Source: an uncultured Acidobacteriota bacterium
Lineage (GTDB): Bacteria; Acidobacteriota; Blastocatellia; RBC074
Assembly: GCA_902825875.1 (NCBI GenBank)
Contig: CADECP010000025.1
Location: forward strand, 1-42,703
DNA length: 42,703 bases
Direction of reading: 5' to 3'
Numbering within the stretch: position 1 is the stretch's first letter; each line of letters opens with the position of its first letter. Made by a program: the position numbers and the translations under genes. Positions 15,236-22,771 of this stretch are shown piece by piece. The notes below the pieces were generated by a model. That model was not told where the DNA came from and searched no databases. It saw nothing but the letters and a program-made list of their open reading frames with translations.

Positions 15236-15475
15236 TTACGGGAAATCAATTGTTGATTCCGTGTTCGCTGGATTGCAGCGCCTGACACGATTAACTGCCA
15301 GCAACGCACCCTTAAAGAATCCGTGCTTTTGAAAAGCCTGCGCCGCGTATTCGGAGCAGGATGGATGAAACCGGCAAATCGTGACTGTTCGGCGATTGTA
15401 GCGAGGGCCGATTCTACGCTGCCAGATGGCACGAACTAACCACTCGGCGGCATTACTGAGATGGCGGTGCAACAT
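15236..15475 (-). CDS. yidD: membrane protein insertion efficiency factor YidD
   Basis: A protein of 79 aa from ATG 15475. It contains the family core CRFHPSCSEYA (34-44), the HGFFKGALLAVNRVRRCNP segment (51-69) and an amphipathic N-terminal helix. YidD proteins help YidC insert membrane proteins; the usual chromosomal gene lies between rnpA and yidC, which this copy does not. Here it sits inside the integrated element, overlapping the zinc-ribbon gene upstream by 23 nt, so the two are translationally coupled. An accessory copy might aid insertion of the element's own membrane proteins. Complete. Confidence 0.9.
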   Translation of the reverse strand: MLHRHLSNAAEWLVRAIWQRRIGPRYNRRTVTICRFHPSCSEYAAQAFQKHGFFKGALLAVNRVRRCNPANTESTIDFP

Positions 15476-15866
15476 GCGTAACGATCTCTTCAATGTAAGC
15501 GGCGGAATTACAGTTCGGGCATTGTCGAAGCCGAGCGATTTCCGACTTGTTAGCATCAAGGTTACGGCTAGCCTGTAGCTGGGCAGACGGATTGCACATT
15601 TGAGCTAAGACATTGCAAGAGTTCGCCGAACTGGATCGCTGAATGTCTTGCTCACGTGAAACCAGCGAATGCCAGACCTTCCCACAGGCTTGGCAGGTTC
15701 TTCGATATTCTTGCGGTAGATGGCTCGTTGAGCCACTGTTTTGCGACTGCGTGTATGGTTGCTGAGTAGGAATTGAAGCACCACATTGCGGGCAGTGCTT
15801 GAAGCTCATTTGATTTTGGTGTCCACAAGCCGGACAGAACCAAACTTGTTCCGTGTGATCGTTCAT
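15453..15866 (-). CDS. multi-zinc-ribbon protein coupled to yidD
   Basis: A protein of 137 aa from ATG 15866, with AGGAG upstream. It has an N-terminal double zinc ribbon (CPAC at 11-14, CPQC at 25-28), a second CxxC (CQAC, 58-61), and a C-terminal CPNC (116-119). Between them is a Gln/Ser-rich linker. No membrane segment or catalytic motif is visible. The 3' end overlaps yidD, and the upstream gene encodes a small membrane protein, so the three probably form one unit. Function unknown; zinc-dependent protein binding is a reasonable guess. Confidence 0.78.
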   Translation of the reverse strand: MNDHTEQVWFCPACGHQNQMSFKHCPQCGASIPTQQPYTQSQNSGSTSHLPQEYRRTCQACGKVWHSLVSREQDIQRSSSANSCNVLAQMCNPSAQLQASRNLDANKSEIARLRQCPNCNSAAYIEEIVTHVAPPSQ

Positions 15867-15952
15867 TGGCTGAACTCCTATCGAATGGATTTCCTTAAAA
15901 CTAGGCGGTCTGCACAAAAAGCCATTATGCACTCGCCTTGAATCTGGTTTCC

Positions 15953-16342
15953 TCAAATATGGTAATCAGGGCTTTCAACCGCCGCTTGCTCCACTGGTTC
16001 CACATACTCTTCTTGCCGAGAATGTCCAAAGAACGCCAAACGATTTAGCGTTTCTCGAAAGAAGGCCATTAGACCAAAGAACGCACTGAAAACAGAACAG
16101 CACACAGCGACCAATAGCCAGACACAGCCGCGCAAGCCGATTATTATGTAGTTGTAGGCATCGCCACCTACGATCTTTGTACGATCATCAAAACTGCTGT
16201 AGGTATAAGCAACGTGGAAGCCATAGCCAGCAAGAGAAATTGCGAGAATCCCAAAGCCTACAGATAAAAGGACTAAGTTTGTAGACAGAAACGCTATGTT
16301 GCCCGTCTTGCGCCCCGCGTTGATTTCGACAAAAGTTGACAT
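15953..16342 (-). CDS. small membrane protein
   Basis: A protein of 129 aa with GAGG before the ATG. Two clear membrane segments (about residues 17-45, and 66-93 with IIIGLRGCVWLLVAVCCSVF) are followed by a charged tail ending ESPDYHI. No family is recognised. It lies 86 nt upstream of the zinc-ribbon/yidD pair on the same strand and may be inserted with YidD help. Confidence 0.7.
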   Translation of the reverse strand: MSTFVEINAGRKTGNIAFLSTNLVLLSVGFGILAISLAGYGFHVAYTYSSFDDRTKIVGGDAYNYIIIGLRGCVWLLVAVCCSVFSAFFGLMAFFRETLNRLAFFGHSRQEEYVEPVEQAAVESPDYHI

Positions 16343-16361
16343 CTTGATAACCTCACTTCAA

Positions 16362-16508
16362 TCAAAGTAGTGCCTTTTGTATAGCCTTGCCGCTCTGAAA
16401 CATCACGTTCATATTAGCGACTCCATCGCCCCGCCATTGGTACATTTCATTGCGATAGCCCGCAAGCTCATTGCTGCTTAAGTCAGTTCCGGTCTTGCCC
16501 AAAAAGAG
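16362..16508 (-). pseudogene. gene remnant, C-terminal fragment
   Basis: Between two intact minus-strand genes, a 48-codon stretch without a start codon at its front reads LFLGKTGTDLSSNELAGYRN and continues EMYQWRGDGVANMNVMFQSG, ending at a TGA (16362-16364). It is bounded upstream by a stop. Its composition (Trp, Tyr, Asn, Gly) looks protein-like, so it is probably the 3' end of a decayed gene. The parent family is not recognised. Confidence 0.4.
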
Positions 16509-16513
16509 TTACT

Positions 16514-17131
16514 CTATTTTTCACTTACCCATACAAGAGCTTTATATTTAGTTTTTCCATCAGTGCTTCTCACAGCGAGAAACTGATCTTCATTTAGGGT
16601 TAGCGCGCCATAAGCGTTTTTCGCCCTGTATGAAGCTATAAGCGTTACGTCTTGTCCTCTAGCCCCATTTGGCACGCACTTTTTGACTTTGAAATCCTGA
16701 AGCGAAGAAGGATCGTGCAATGATTTCTTTAACTGGTCGGTGAGTACGGCAATATCGTCTCCGCTAATATCAGCGCAAATCTGCTGGGCGCTTTTCAAGG
16801 CGTCACCGACTGGAGTATCTGCTTCAAGTGCTAATAAGACCTTCAATGCTTTAGACGCACGTTGCCTTTCAGCGGCTTTGGAGTTCGCCACTTCCGTAAG
16901 ATGCATCCGCATTTCGGCATATTCTTCGGGCGAATGAATCTTTTCTTCAAAGATTTCCTTGAACGCTTCCCAATGTTGCTTTGGCGACATTGGAGTAGGT
17001 GACGGTTTAACCTGAACAATTGGCAGAGGCGACGGTGACGAAGACACTTGGACTATCGGTGCCGGTTTTGACGTGTTGCAACTGGTGACGGCTATGCAAC
17101 ACACTACTACCGTCAGCGTAAGACGATTCAT
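16514..17131 (-). CDS. lipoprotein with Pro-rich linker
   Basis: A protein of 205 aa. A type II signal peptide ends in AVTSC with the lipidated Cys18. A Ser/Pro/Val-rich linker with two PIVQV units (25-29 and 37-41) is followed by a helical segment (50-130) and a C-terminal beta region (DPSSLQDFKVKKCVPNG, VTLIASYRAKNAYGALTLNE). The latter resembles small periplasmic lipoprotein domains with a YRAKNAYG motif. It is probably anchored in the membrane facing the periplasm. No enzymatic residues are visible. It heads a run of envelope-related genes inside the element. Confidence 0.75.
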   Translation of the reverse strand: MNRLTLTVVVCCIAVTSCNTSKPAPIVQVSSSPSPLPIVQVKPSPTPMSPKQHWEAFKEIFEEKIHSPEEYAEMRMHLTEVANSKAAERQRASKALKVLLALEADTPVGDALKSAQQICADISGDDIAVLTDQLKKSLHDPSSLQDFKVKKCVPNGARGQDVTLIASYRAKNAYGALTLNEDQFLAVRSTDGKTKYKALVWVSEK

Positions 17132-17158
17132 TGGCCGATCCTTTCAGGGCACAAAGGG

Positions 17159-17491
17159 TTACTGTTGTAATCTGGCAAGCTGTAATAAAGCTTTTGTTCT
17201 GTCTAAGCGTTCCTGCCCGATAGCCTGGAGCGCGGCTGCCTGACTGGAAATCTCATCCTGCCATTCTTCACTTGCAATTCGCTGGCGGAGTAAAATATTT
17301 GTGCCAATTCGTGTGCGTTCGCCGCTTTCGGCGTTGACTTGAATGGATGCGCATTCGTTTTGAATGTCCTCAATTGAAACGCCACTTAAAAGAGAGAGCA
17401 CTTGGATTAACAGATTTGTTATCGCGGCTCGCTCCATCCCGGCTTGAACCATTTCTTCCAAAATCACGGCTTCAAAGTTTTCAATTGCCAT
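17159..17491 (-). CDS. small helical protein of unknown function
   Basis: A protein of 110 aa from ATG 17491, with TAGGTG just upstream; a GTG at 17497 is an alternative start. It is largely alpha-helical and acidic (FEAVILEEMVQAGMERAAI, LLSLLSGVSIEDIQNECASI), with a Gln/Ala/Leu-rich C-terminus. No known motif. It lies between a lipoprotein and an exported protein in the same direction and may form part of that unit. Confidence 0.6.
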   Translation of the reverse strand: MAIENFEAVILEEMVQAGMERAAITNLLIQVLSLLSGVSIEDIQNECASIQVNAESGERTRIGTNILLRQRIASEEWQDEISSQAAALQAIGQERLDRTKALLQLARLQQ

Positions 17492-17568
17492 AAACACCTA
17501 CTGAGGCACGGAGGGTTAATCATCTGGGGATTCTTCGAGTTCTCTTGCGTCTACGGTAAATTCTTTTC

Positions 17569-18393
17569 TTACGAGCAAGGCACTTTGACCCCACCTTTAT
17601 AACAATTGACGATTGGCCCTAGCTTGGTAGTTTCGACAGCCGGTGCTGGCTTGGTTGGCGCAGCAATGATTGTAGCGTCGCCGTGGACGAAAACCTCGAA
17701 TCGTTTACCTGCCGGAATGACTGCCGGTTTGCCCTTCTTGAATCCCCAAAGCGGCGCAGCAGGCCAGAACACTAAACTGGTCAAAACGATTCCTGTCGTC
17801 ATCGTTCCCGGCGCTCCGTTGCCTTTGCTCCCGGCTGTGTAATTCAGCGGGATTTTCTGGTTATCAACCGTCGCAACGCTCTGAATCGCCCAGGTGAGAT
17901 TTCCACCGCGTCCCCAGCTTTTGCCGCCTTCGGCTTTGACAACGCGCGCGGTTGCGGACGCGCCGCGCTCAATTACCGTTATCCCGTTCACCTGGATTGG
18001 CTGGACGACGCGAAAACTGACAGCGTCGCCTTCCTTCAAATCAGCCGAAGAGACTGTGTAGGCCATCTCTAGTTCGACCGGGGTTCCGTCTTTGAGTGTG
18101 AGCGAGGTTGATGGCGTACTTTCGACAGATCGCGGCTGTTCGATGGTTTTTACCGGAGCGCCGGATTCGATCATTGCCAGAATGACATTCTCAGTTACAC
18201 CAGCGGCTTTCAGTTCTTTCATTTTTGCCGGTGAAGTATCGAAGTTGCCGCCTGATTGCTTGATCTTCGCCAGAACAATTTCAGCACTCAGGCCGGATTT
18301 GAATAGGCTGATTACGTCTGAATTGGTAAGCGGTTGTTGAGCAAGTGCGGCTATCGAGAGGGAAAGAAGCATGACAAGAAGCAATGTCTTCAT
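17569..18393 (-). CDS. exported two-domain protein of acidobacterial type
   Basis: A protein of 274 aa from ATG 18393, with AAGGA upstream. A signal peptide (MKTLLLVMLLSLSIAALAQ) is followed by a helical module with a repeated pattern (LTNSDVISLFKSGLSAEIVL and VTENVILAMIESGAP, about residues 20-80), then a beta-rich domain (TPVELEMAYTVSSADLKEGD, INVERG-like stretch, GRGGNLTWAIQSV). A hydrophobic segment (TTGIVLTSLVFWPAAPLWG) lies near residue 195. Such proteins are common exported proteins of acidobacteria, so this gene is adapted to the host lineage. The function is unknown. Confidence 0.78.
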   Translation of the reverse strand: MKTLLLVMLLSLSIAALAQQPLTNSDVISLFKSGLSAEIVLAKIKQSGGNFDTSPAKMKELKAAGVTENVILAMIESGAPVKTIEQPRSVESTPSTSLTLKDGTPVELEMAYTVSSADLKEGDAVSFRVVQPIQVNGITVIERGASATARVVKAEGGKSWGRGGNLTWAIQSVATVDNQKIPLNYTAGSKGNGAPGTMTTGIVLTSLVFWPAAPLWGFKKGKPAVIPAGKRFEVFVHGDATIIAAPTKPAPAVETTKLGPIVNCYKGGVKVPCS

Positions 18394-18511
18394 GGGGGAA
18401 ATCCTTTTCTGGGGCACTGAGGTTAATTCTACGGGGTTGATGACGGGCGGAGTTTAGTTCTCGCCATTGGCTGGCGCAAGGTTTATCTGGCCGCGCTTTT
18501 CTTTTTTTGGT

Positions 18512-18664
18512 TCAAGTGGTTTCAAGTTGTGTGGTCTGCGCCGCGACTTCCGGCGGTTCGCTTTTCGCCCCGTCTGGCGCGCCGTACCAGATGGCGTAAC
18601 CGTGTGGGCATCCGTCCGGCACAGCCTGATTTTCGAGCCGCGTTAGTCTTTGCTTCACGCTCAC
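18512..18664 (-). CDS. 50-residue protein with CPHG motif
   Basis: A short gene, GTG at 18664 to TGA at 18512, coding for 50 aa: an N-terminal helix (VSVKQRLTRLENQAVP) followed by GCPHGYAIWYGAPDG and a Glu/Thr-rich tail. The GTG overlaps the upstream stop in a GTGA arrangement, matching the ATGA overlaps throughout this operon, which is the main evidence for it. A short helix followed by a Cys-Pro-His segment is a pattern seen in small mobile-element proteins. It closes the element's minus-strand replication operon. Confidence 0.62.
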   Translation of the reverse strand: MSVKQRLTRLENQAVPDGCPHGYAIWYGAPDGAKSEPPEVAAQTTQLETT

Positions 18665-18873
18665 AAACGCGACAGCAATTCAGACTGGTCAATTCTCAAC
18701 TCACGGCTGACGATTTCAATAACTCGCGCTTTGAACTCCGCGACTTGTCCAGCATTGCTGACATTGACATCAGCCGCGCGAAACATTGGCCTTAGAAACT
18801 CATTCACAAATTCGCCAAGCGTGAACACTTTGCTTGCCTTTGATTCGATTTTCTCCAAACGAAGATTTTTCAC
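18661..18873 (-). CDS. small helical protein in replication operon
   Basis: A protein of 70 aa (MKNLRLEKIESKASKVFTLG to ELRIDQSELLSRL), predicted helical and charged. The ATG overlaps the stop of the preceding HTH gene (ATGA) and its own stop overlaps the next GTG. No domain is recognised. Its position directly after a terminase-small-subunit-like HTH gene suggests a partner or accessory protein. Confidence 0.7.
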   Translation of the reverse strand: MKNLRLEKIESKASKVFTLGEFVNEFLRPMFRAADVNVSNAGQVAEFKARVIEIVSRELRIDQSELLSRL

Positions 18874-19253
18874 TTCTTGCCCCCTTCGATAAACCGGCTT
18901 TCAAGCGCGGCAAGTCTTTCGTCCAGATCGAGCAATTCAACCGCTTTTATCGAGCGGTCAATAATTGCTTGAGCCGCCGCAACTTCAACGCTTGGCCGTT
19001 CGCAATGAAGATTCCGGCGCAATGTTTCGACAGCTTCAACCGTCGCACTTTGCAAAGCCGAAAGTGATTGCTCCACAACTTGCCGCCGGGCTGCCCGGTA
19101 ATGTTGCTGAAATTCCGGCAAGGCCAGCCAGCGATGCGCTGTTTTCTCGCCAATTCCAGCAGCCTTTGCCGCTGCGCTGATAGTGTCGTGAGCCAATAGC
19201 GCAACGATCAAATCATCAGCCTTCCGGGTTAGTTTTTCGCCGTGTCCGGTCAT
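18870..19253 (-). CDS. HTH protein resembling phage terminase small subunits
   Basis: A protein of 127 aa from ATG 19253, with AGGGGG upstream. The N-terminal HTH is clear (LIVALLAHDTISAAAKAAGI, then GEKTAHRWLALPEFQQHYRA, residues 15-55). It is followed by a helical region (EAVETLRRNLHCERPSVEVA, IIDRSIKAVELLDLDERLAA) that could oligomerise. This layout matches phBC6A51/terminase-small-subunit-like HTH proteins common in mobile elements. In a phage satellite such a protein would redirect helper packaging; alternatively it is a DNA-binding regulator. No large terminase subunit is present. Confidence 0.75.
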   Translation of the reverse strand: MTGHGEKLTRKADDLIVALLAHDTISAAAKAAGIGEKTAHRWLALPEFQQHYRAARRQVVEQSLSALQSATVEAVETLRRNLHCERPSVEVAAAQAIIDRSIKAVELLDLDERLAALESRFIEGGKK

Positions 19254-19269
19254 CTGCCCCCTTCTGTGG

Positions 19270-19566
19270 TTATCTGCTCGCTTGCCATTGTTCAAGCTCA
19301 GCAATTTGTCTTCTCAGTTCCGCGATGCCGGGAATTGAAACATCCAGGCGTTGAGATTCGCGCGACGATTCAATGAAAGTTTCAAGTTCACTGTCTGACA
19401 GTTTGGAAATATCCGGCCCGCCATATTCGACAATGAGGTCGTTTAATTCAGCATCCGACAAACCTTGAAGCCGCACTTCGTACTCATCAGCCAGCCGCTT
19501 GCGCTCGGCCAATTCCGCTTTTTCCAGTTTCTTCAAGTCGTTCGCTTGTCGTGATCGTGAAATCAT
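19270..19566 (-). CDS. coiled-coil protein of replication operon
   Basis: A protein of 98 aa from ATG 19566 behind AAGGAA. Residues 8-35 are a Lys/Glu/Leu coiled coil (LKKLEKAELAERKRLADEYE), followed by two DSELxxxI-like units (LSDAELNDLIVEYGG and LSDSELETFIESS). No catalytic motif. The ATG overlaps the stop of the small repeat-encoded frame upstream, and the stop lies 16 nt before the HTH gene. It is probably an accessory protein of the element. Confidence 0.72.
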   Translation of the reverse strand: MISRSRQANDLKKLEKAELAERKRLADEYEVRLQGLSDAELNDLIVEYGGPDISKLSDSELETFIESSRESQRLDVSIPGIAELRRQIAELEQWQASR

Positions 19567-19844
19567 TTCCTTTTTGCTGCCGCTTTCCTTTGTCGGTTTT
19601 TGTCGGGTTTCGTTGTCGGGTTTTTGAAGCCTACCCGACAACGAACGCCCGGAATTTCTCCCAGACCGCTCTTATGTGGAGAAAACCCGACAAAACCGAC
19701 ATTGACCGGTAAACCATTGAATGAACTCAGTTTCTCCGGCTGTGTTTTCGGCATTTTCGCCAGATTTCCCGAAAAACCCGACAACGAAAAACCGACATCA
19801 AGACCGCTTTTGCCCAAATGTCGGGTTTGTCGGGTTTTCTCCAC
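19563..19844 (-). CDS. small protein encoded across the iteron-like repeats
   Basis: An open frame of 93 codons begins with GTG 19844, 7 nt after the primase stop, and ends overlapping the next ATG (ATGA), so it fits the operon's coupling pattern. The product is Gly/Phe/Lys-rich with repeating VGF or GFS units (LDVGFSLSGFSG, VNVGFVGFSPHKSG, CRVGFKNPTTKPDK), which simply translate the DNA repeats. It may be a real low-complexity protein, or a frame kept open because the repeats are in phase. Function unknown. Confidence 0.45.
   Translation of the reverse strand: MEKTRQTRHLGKSGLDVGFSLSGFSGNLAKMPKTQPEKLSSFNGLPVNVGFVGFSPHKSGLGEIPGVRCRVGFKNPTTKPDKNRQRKAAAKRK
19591..19838. repeat. iteron-like repeats with nested inverted repeats (candidate origin)
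   Basis: Ten copies of TGTCGG(G)TTT or its complement: forward at 19591, 19601, 19614, 19819 and 19828; reverse at 19633-19640, 19684-19692, 19695-19701, 19775-19783 and 19790-19797. Larger symmetry: 19676-19703 and 19817-19844 are inverted repeats matching 27 of 28 positions, and 19611-19625 pairs perfectly with 19772-19786. The block lies beside the prim-pol gene, where replication origins of such elements are often found. Confidence 0.75.
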
Positions 19845-19850
19845 TAGACC

Positions 19851-22472
19851 CTACCCGGCGAAAAATTCAGCCCGAAGATGAATCACCGAATTGGATTTTC
19901 CGGCGATTGTTCGCCGGACTTTGTTTGTGTTTCGCGCCGTGTCAATCGAAGCCAGCAGCCCGGCTTCGTTGAGTCGTTTCCAAAGCGTCTGACTCGACAC
20001 GGTCAGCCCTTCGCCGTCCGTCGCCATTCGCCGAGCCAATGAAAAAGCCGCGTCCGGTTGCAAATACAGGTCTTCGCCATCAAGCCAACCGATGCGGTCG
20101 CCTTGCGCTTCGCCATCGCGCCAGCCGTAAGCTTGCGCGTCGGCAGAGTCCGGCTTGCCGCCGTCTGTTGCCGCCAGATGAGCCTTGCCGCTGGACAGCC
20201 CAGCCTGAATCAATTCGATGAAGCGTGAAGCCGGGTTCTCGCTCGCCTGATATTGATCCTGCCCTTTGCCTGCCGCATCGAGCGCAGCCCAGACGCGCCG
20301 CCAAAGCTCTTTTCTTTCTTCGGGCGTAATTGCTCCGGCTTCACAGGCAAAGCCAAGCCAGCAATGCCAGGCACGGGACAATTGAGCCAGCGTTGAGGCA
20401 TTGCGCTTATGACCACTCAGGCCGCGCGTCGTCCATTCTTCGCGCCAGCGGGAAAGATCATCCGGCGCAGATGCCCGCAACTTTTCGATGCGGTCGCCAG
20501 TCGCCAGCCATTGCAGAAAAGCGGCCATCGCTTGCGTGTAAACGCCTTGCCGAGCGATTGCTTGCGCTTTGGTGATGGCTGGCCAGTCCAACGTTTGATT
20601 GACGACTTCGCGGATGAGCGTGCGAGCGCGCAGGCTCTGGCCGTGCGGAATGTCTTCGCCGGTCGAGATAATCAGGCCGCGCGGCGGTTTGACGGCTCTG
20701 ACCGTGCCATCTGTCCGGCAACGCAATCGCCCGGAGTGATTGCCTTGCGCTCGGAAGATTCGATCCGCCGCGCCTTGCAATCGCGCTTGATCCGCCGCCG
20801 AACCGTGCGGGCAGAAATCATCAACCGCGAGCACGCAATCTTTCGCCGCGTGAGCCAACGATTCCAGGCTGTTGCCGGTCGAAGACCACGACGCGGGCAG
20901 CGCATTGAAATCAAAACCGGGGCCGAACAACGAAAGAAAGAGCGCCGTCAAAACACTCTTTCCGCTGCCTGTGCGCCCGGCCAGGTAGATGGAAAAATCC
21001 GCGCCCGTCAGCACGCTTGCCCAGACTGCGCCCAAAGCTGGCAGCGTTACGTCGTCAGGCGCGATAGTGAACAGGTCAGATACTGCGCGCACGGTTTCCG
21101 TTCGAGCCGCGCCCGCTGGCGGTGCGGGCAACGAGTAAGCCGACAGCGCAGACGGCAAATCAACTTCGGCTTCAATCAATCCTTCCGCGCCGATTGCGCC
21201 CGCCGCGTGGTAATAACGCCAGCCGTCGCCATCGTTGCGCCAGCCTGTATGAGCCACGACGCGGCGGCTTTCGATCTTGCGCGAAAGCAGTTGAATCGCA
21301 ACGCCGGTATGTTCTTTTTTGCTGGGATAGATAACAGCCCTTGCGCCCAGAACCGTGGCTGGCCATTTCAACAAGCCGAACTCTTCGGCGACGACTATGC
21401 CTTTGTGCGAAGCGGTTTCGCCCGCAAGCTGCGCCGTGATTTCATAAACTCGCGTTTGCTCAGCGCCATCATCGCGGCACACTTCGCCGGTGATTTCGGC
21501 TGTGAAGTTCGTAAGCTGAACCGCCAGCGGTTGCGCCGCGCCGTCTTTCGTGGCGACCGGTTTCAGCCAGACCAAACCGATGCCGTTGGCTTTGTATGGG
21601 CAGGCAACCGGCTCGCGCGATTGATTGCTTGTCGCTTCGACAGGGATTTCAGGCTTTGGCTCGCTGCGGTCTGTCAGCCCCAGCCATTTGACCAGCGCGC
21701 CGACGGTCTTTTCGCCGATGAACTCCGACAAGGTTGGCAAGCCCGTCGCGTGCTCGCCTTTGCGAAGCTTTTCTTCCGTGTCGGCAATGGCGCGAGCGCG
21801 GTCTTCGATTTCTTCATCGCCTGCCGCCTTTGCCGCAGACAGGATGAACTGCTCAACATCGGCGCGCGTCCAGGCGTTGCGAAGCAGCGCACCGGCCAGC
21901 GCCAGCGCCGCATCGTGTCGGCGGCCTTGCGGCCAATGACGCGCAATCAACGAACAGGCAGCCAGCCGAGCAACCGCGCGTTGAAGCGTGGCAGCGTCAA
22001 CTGGCGCGGGTTTCAATTCACCTTGCCAGATGTACCGCTCTCCTGAAGGATGAATGCTCGGCTCGACAACCGTCTGCAATCCGGTTGACCGTAACTCGAC
22101 GATCATTGCTCGTTGTTTTTCGCCGTCCGGCTTGTTTGGATCGCTAAATTTCTTCGTAACGGTTTCGCAGCGATACCAGTAATGCGACAGCGGAGCGGAT
22201 TCACGCCCGCTTTTGGCCAGCGTTTCGGGTAGGAACACAGGCGCGAGCTTTTGTGATTCCGGCCAATCCAAATCAACATCAATCAGCCAGCCCGATGGCT
22301 TGCCAAGCAGCAACCCTATGTTTCCATCATCGCTAAAATCACGTTCAAGCTGGCCGTTGACCGGCTGGTATTTCTGCCAATCGTTGAAGCCCGGATTCTT
22401 CGCTTTCAGCGGGAGCGGCAGAGGCGCGTAGCCTCTGCCTTGATAGTCCTTTGCAAATTCGAGCCTTGTCAT
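19851..22472 (-). CDS. prim-pol/DUF927 replication protein (primase-helicase-like)
   Basis: A protein of 873 aa from ATG 22472, which overlaps the upstream stop (ATGA) and has AGGTGG before it. The N-terminus is a prim-pol domain: YAPLPLPLKAKNPGFNDWQ, catalytic acids in IDVDLD (D65, D67, D69), then S96-H97 in LSHYWYR. A helical linker follows (about 190-280). The C-terminal half is DUF927-like (LLKWPATVLGARAVIYPS, HTGWRNDGDGW) with a P-loop at about 498-506 (AGRTGSGKS, Lys505) and a Walker B-like CVLAVDDFCP. This combination primes and unwinds DNA in plasmids, phages and satellites. It probably starts replication of the excised element at the adjacent repeat region. Complete. Confidence 0.9.
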   Translation of the reverse strand: MTRLEFAKDYQGRGYAPLPLPLKAKNPGFNDWQKYQPVNGQLERDFSDDGNIGLLLGKPSGWLIDVDLDWPESQKLAPVFLPETLAKSGRESAPLSHYWYRCETVTKKFSDPNKPDGEKQRAMIVELRSTGLQTVVEPSIHPSGERYIWQGELKPAPVDAATLQRAVARLAACSLIARHWPQGRRHDAALALAGALLRNAWTRADVEQFILSAAKAAGDEEIEDRARAIADTEEKLRKGEHATGLPTLSEFIGEKTVGALVKWLGLTDRSEPKPEIPVEATSNQSREPVACPYKANGIGLVWLKPVATKDGAAQPLAVQLTNFTAEITGEVCRDDGAEQTRVYEITAQLAGETASHKGIVVAEEFGLLKWPATVLGARAVIYPSKKEHTGVAIQLLSRKIESRRVVAHTGWRNDGDGWRYYHAAGAIGAEGLIEAEVDLPSALSAYSLPAPPAGAARTETVRAVSDLFTIAPDDVTLPALGAVWASVLTGADFSIYLAGRTGSGKSVLTALFLSLFGPGFDFNALPASWSSTGNSLESLAHAAKDCVLAVDDFCPHGSAADQARLQGAADRIFRAQGNHSGRLRCRTDGTVRAVKPPRGLIISTGEDIPHGQSLRARTLIREVVNQTLDWPAITKAQAIARQGVYTQAMAAFLQWLATGDRIEKLRASAPDDLSRWREEWTTRGLSGHKRNASTLAQLSRAWHCWLGFACEAGAITPEERKELWRRVWAALDAAGKGQDQYQASENPASRFIELIQAGLSSGKAHLAATDGGKPDSADAQAYGWRDGEAQGDRIGWLDGEDLYLQPDAAFSLARRMATDGEGLTVSSQTLWKRLNEAGLLASIDTARNTNKVRRTIAGKSNSVIHLRAEFFAG

Positions 22473-22771
22473 AGCGCCACCTCTCGCGTTGCAATCACGT
22501 CGGCAATTGCCCGGCGTTCGGCCTGAGAGCCGTAGCGCAGAGCGCGCGAGCAATACGCGCACAGGTCAACGACTCGCGCCGCTGGCAACACAATCAACCA
22601 ACCCCAGGCGTAGCGATAACTGCGCGCACACACGGGACACGGACGTTCCGGCAAATTTGTTGTTGCGGTTTTTCGGCGAGACGTGGCAGAATCCGGCTCG
22701 TAAATTTTGGTTTGATTTTCAAAGCCTTCAGCGATTCCCGCCGCTGAGGGCTTTTGGTTTTTTGGTGTCAT
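22469..22771 (-). CDS. small zinc-finger protein
   Basis: A protein of 100 aa from ATG 22771 (GGGGTGAC upstream). Residues about 45-80 hold a four-cysteine finger with a long knuckle: CPVC, a hydrophobic RYAWGWLIVLPAARVVD stretch, then CAYC. It is flanked by a basic helical tail (ERRAIADVIATREVAL). It is coupled at both ends by 4-nt ATGA overlaps, to the HTH gene upstream and to the prim-pol gene downstream. Probably a nucleic-acid-binding accessory of replication. Confidence 0.75.
   Translation of the reverse strand: MTPKNQKPSAAGIAEGFENQTKIYEPDSATSRRKTATTNLPERPCPVCARSYRYAWGWLIVLPAARVVDLCAYCSRALRYGSQAERRAIADVIATREVAL

Noticed and set aside
15236..15559. Longer yidD start at 15559
   Set aside because: The extra 28 residues overlap deeply with the upstream zinc-ribbon gene and do not resemble YidD; ATG 15475 fits the usual family length.
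19591..19838. TGTCGGGTTT repeats considered as CRISPR
   Set aside because: Repeats are about 10 nt, in both orientations and irregularly spaced, with nested inverted repeats; this fits an origin-like region.
20409..22046. Long plus-strand open frame of 545 codons
   Set aside because: It lies entirely opposite the prim-pol gene, is Arg/Ala-rich with no domain, and has no start signal; typical antisense frame in high-GC coding sequence.
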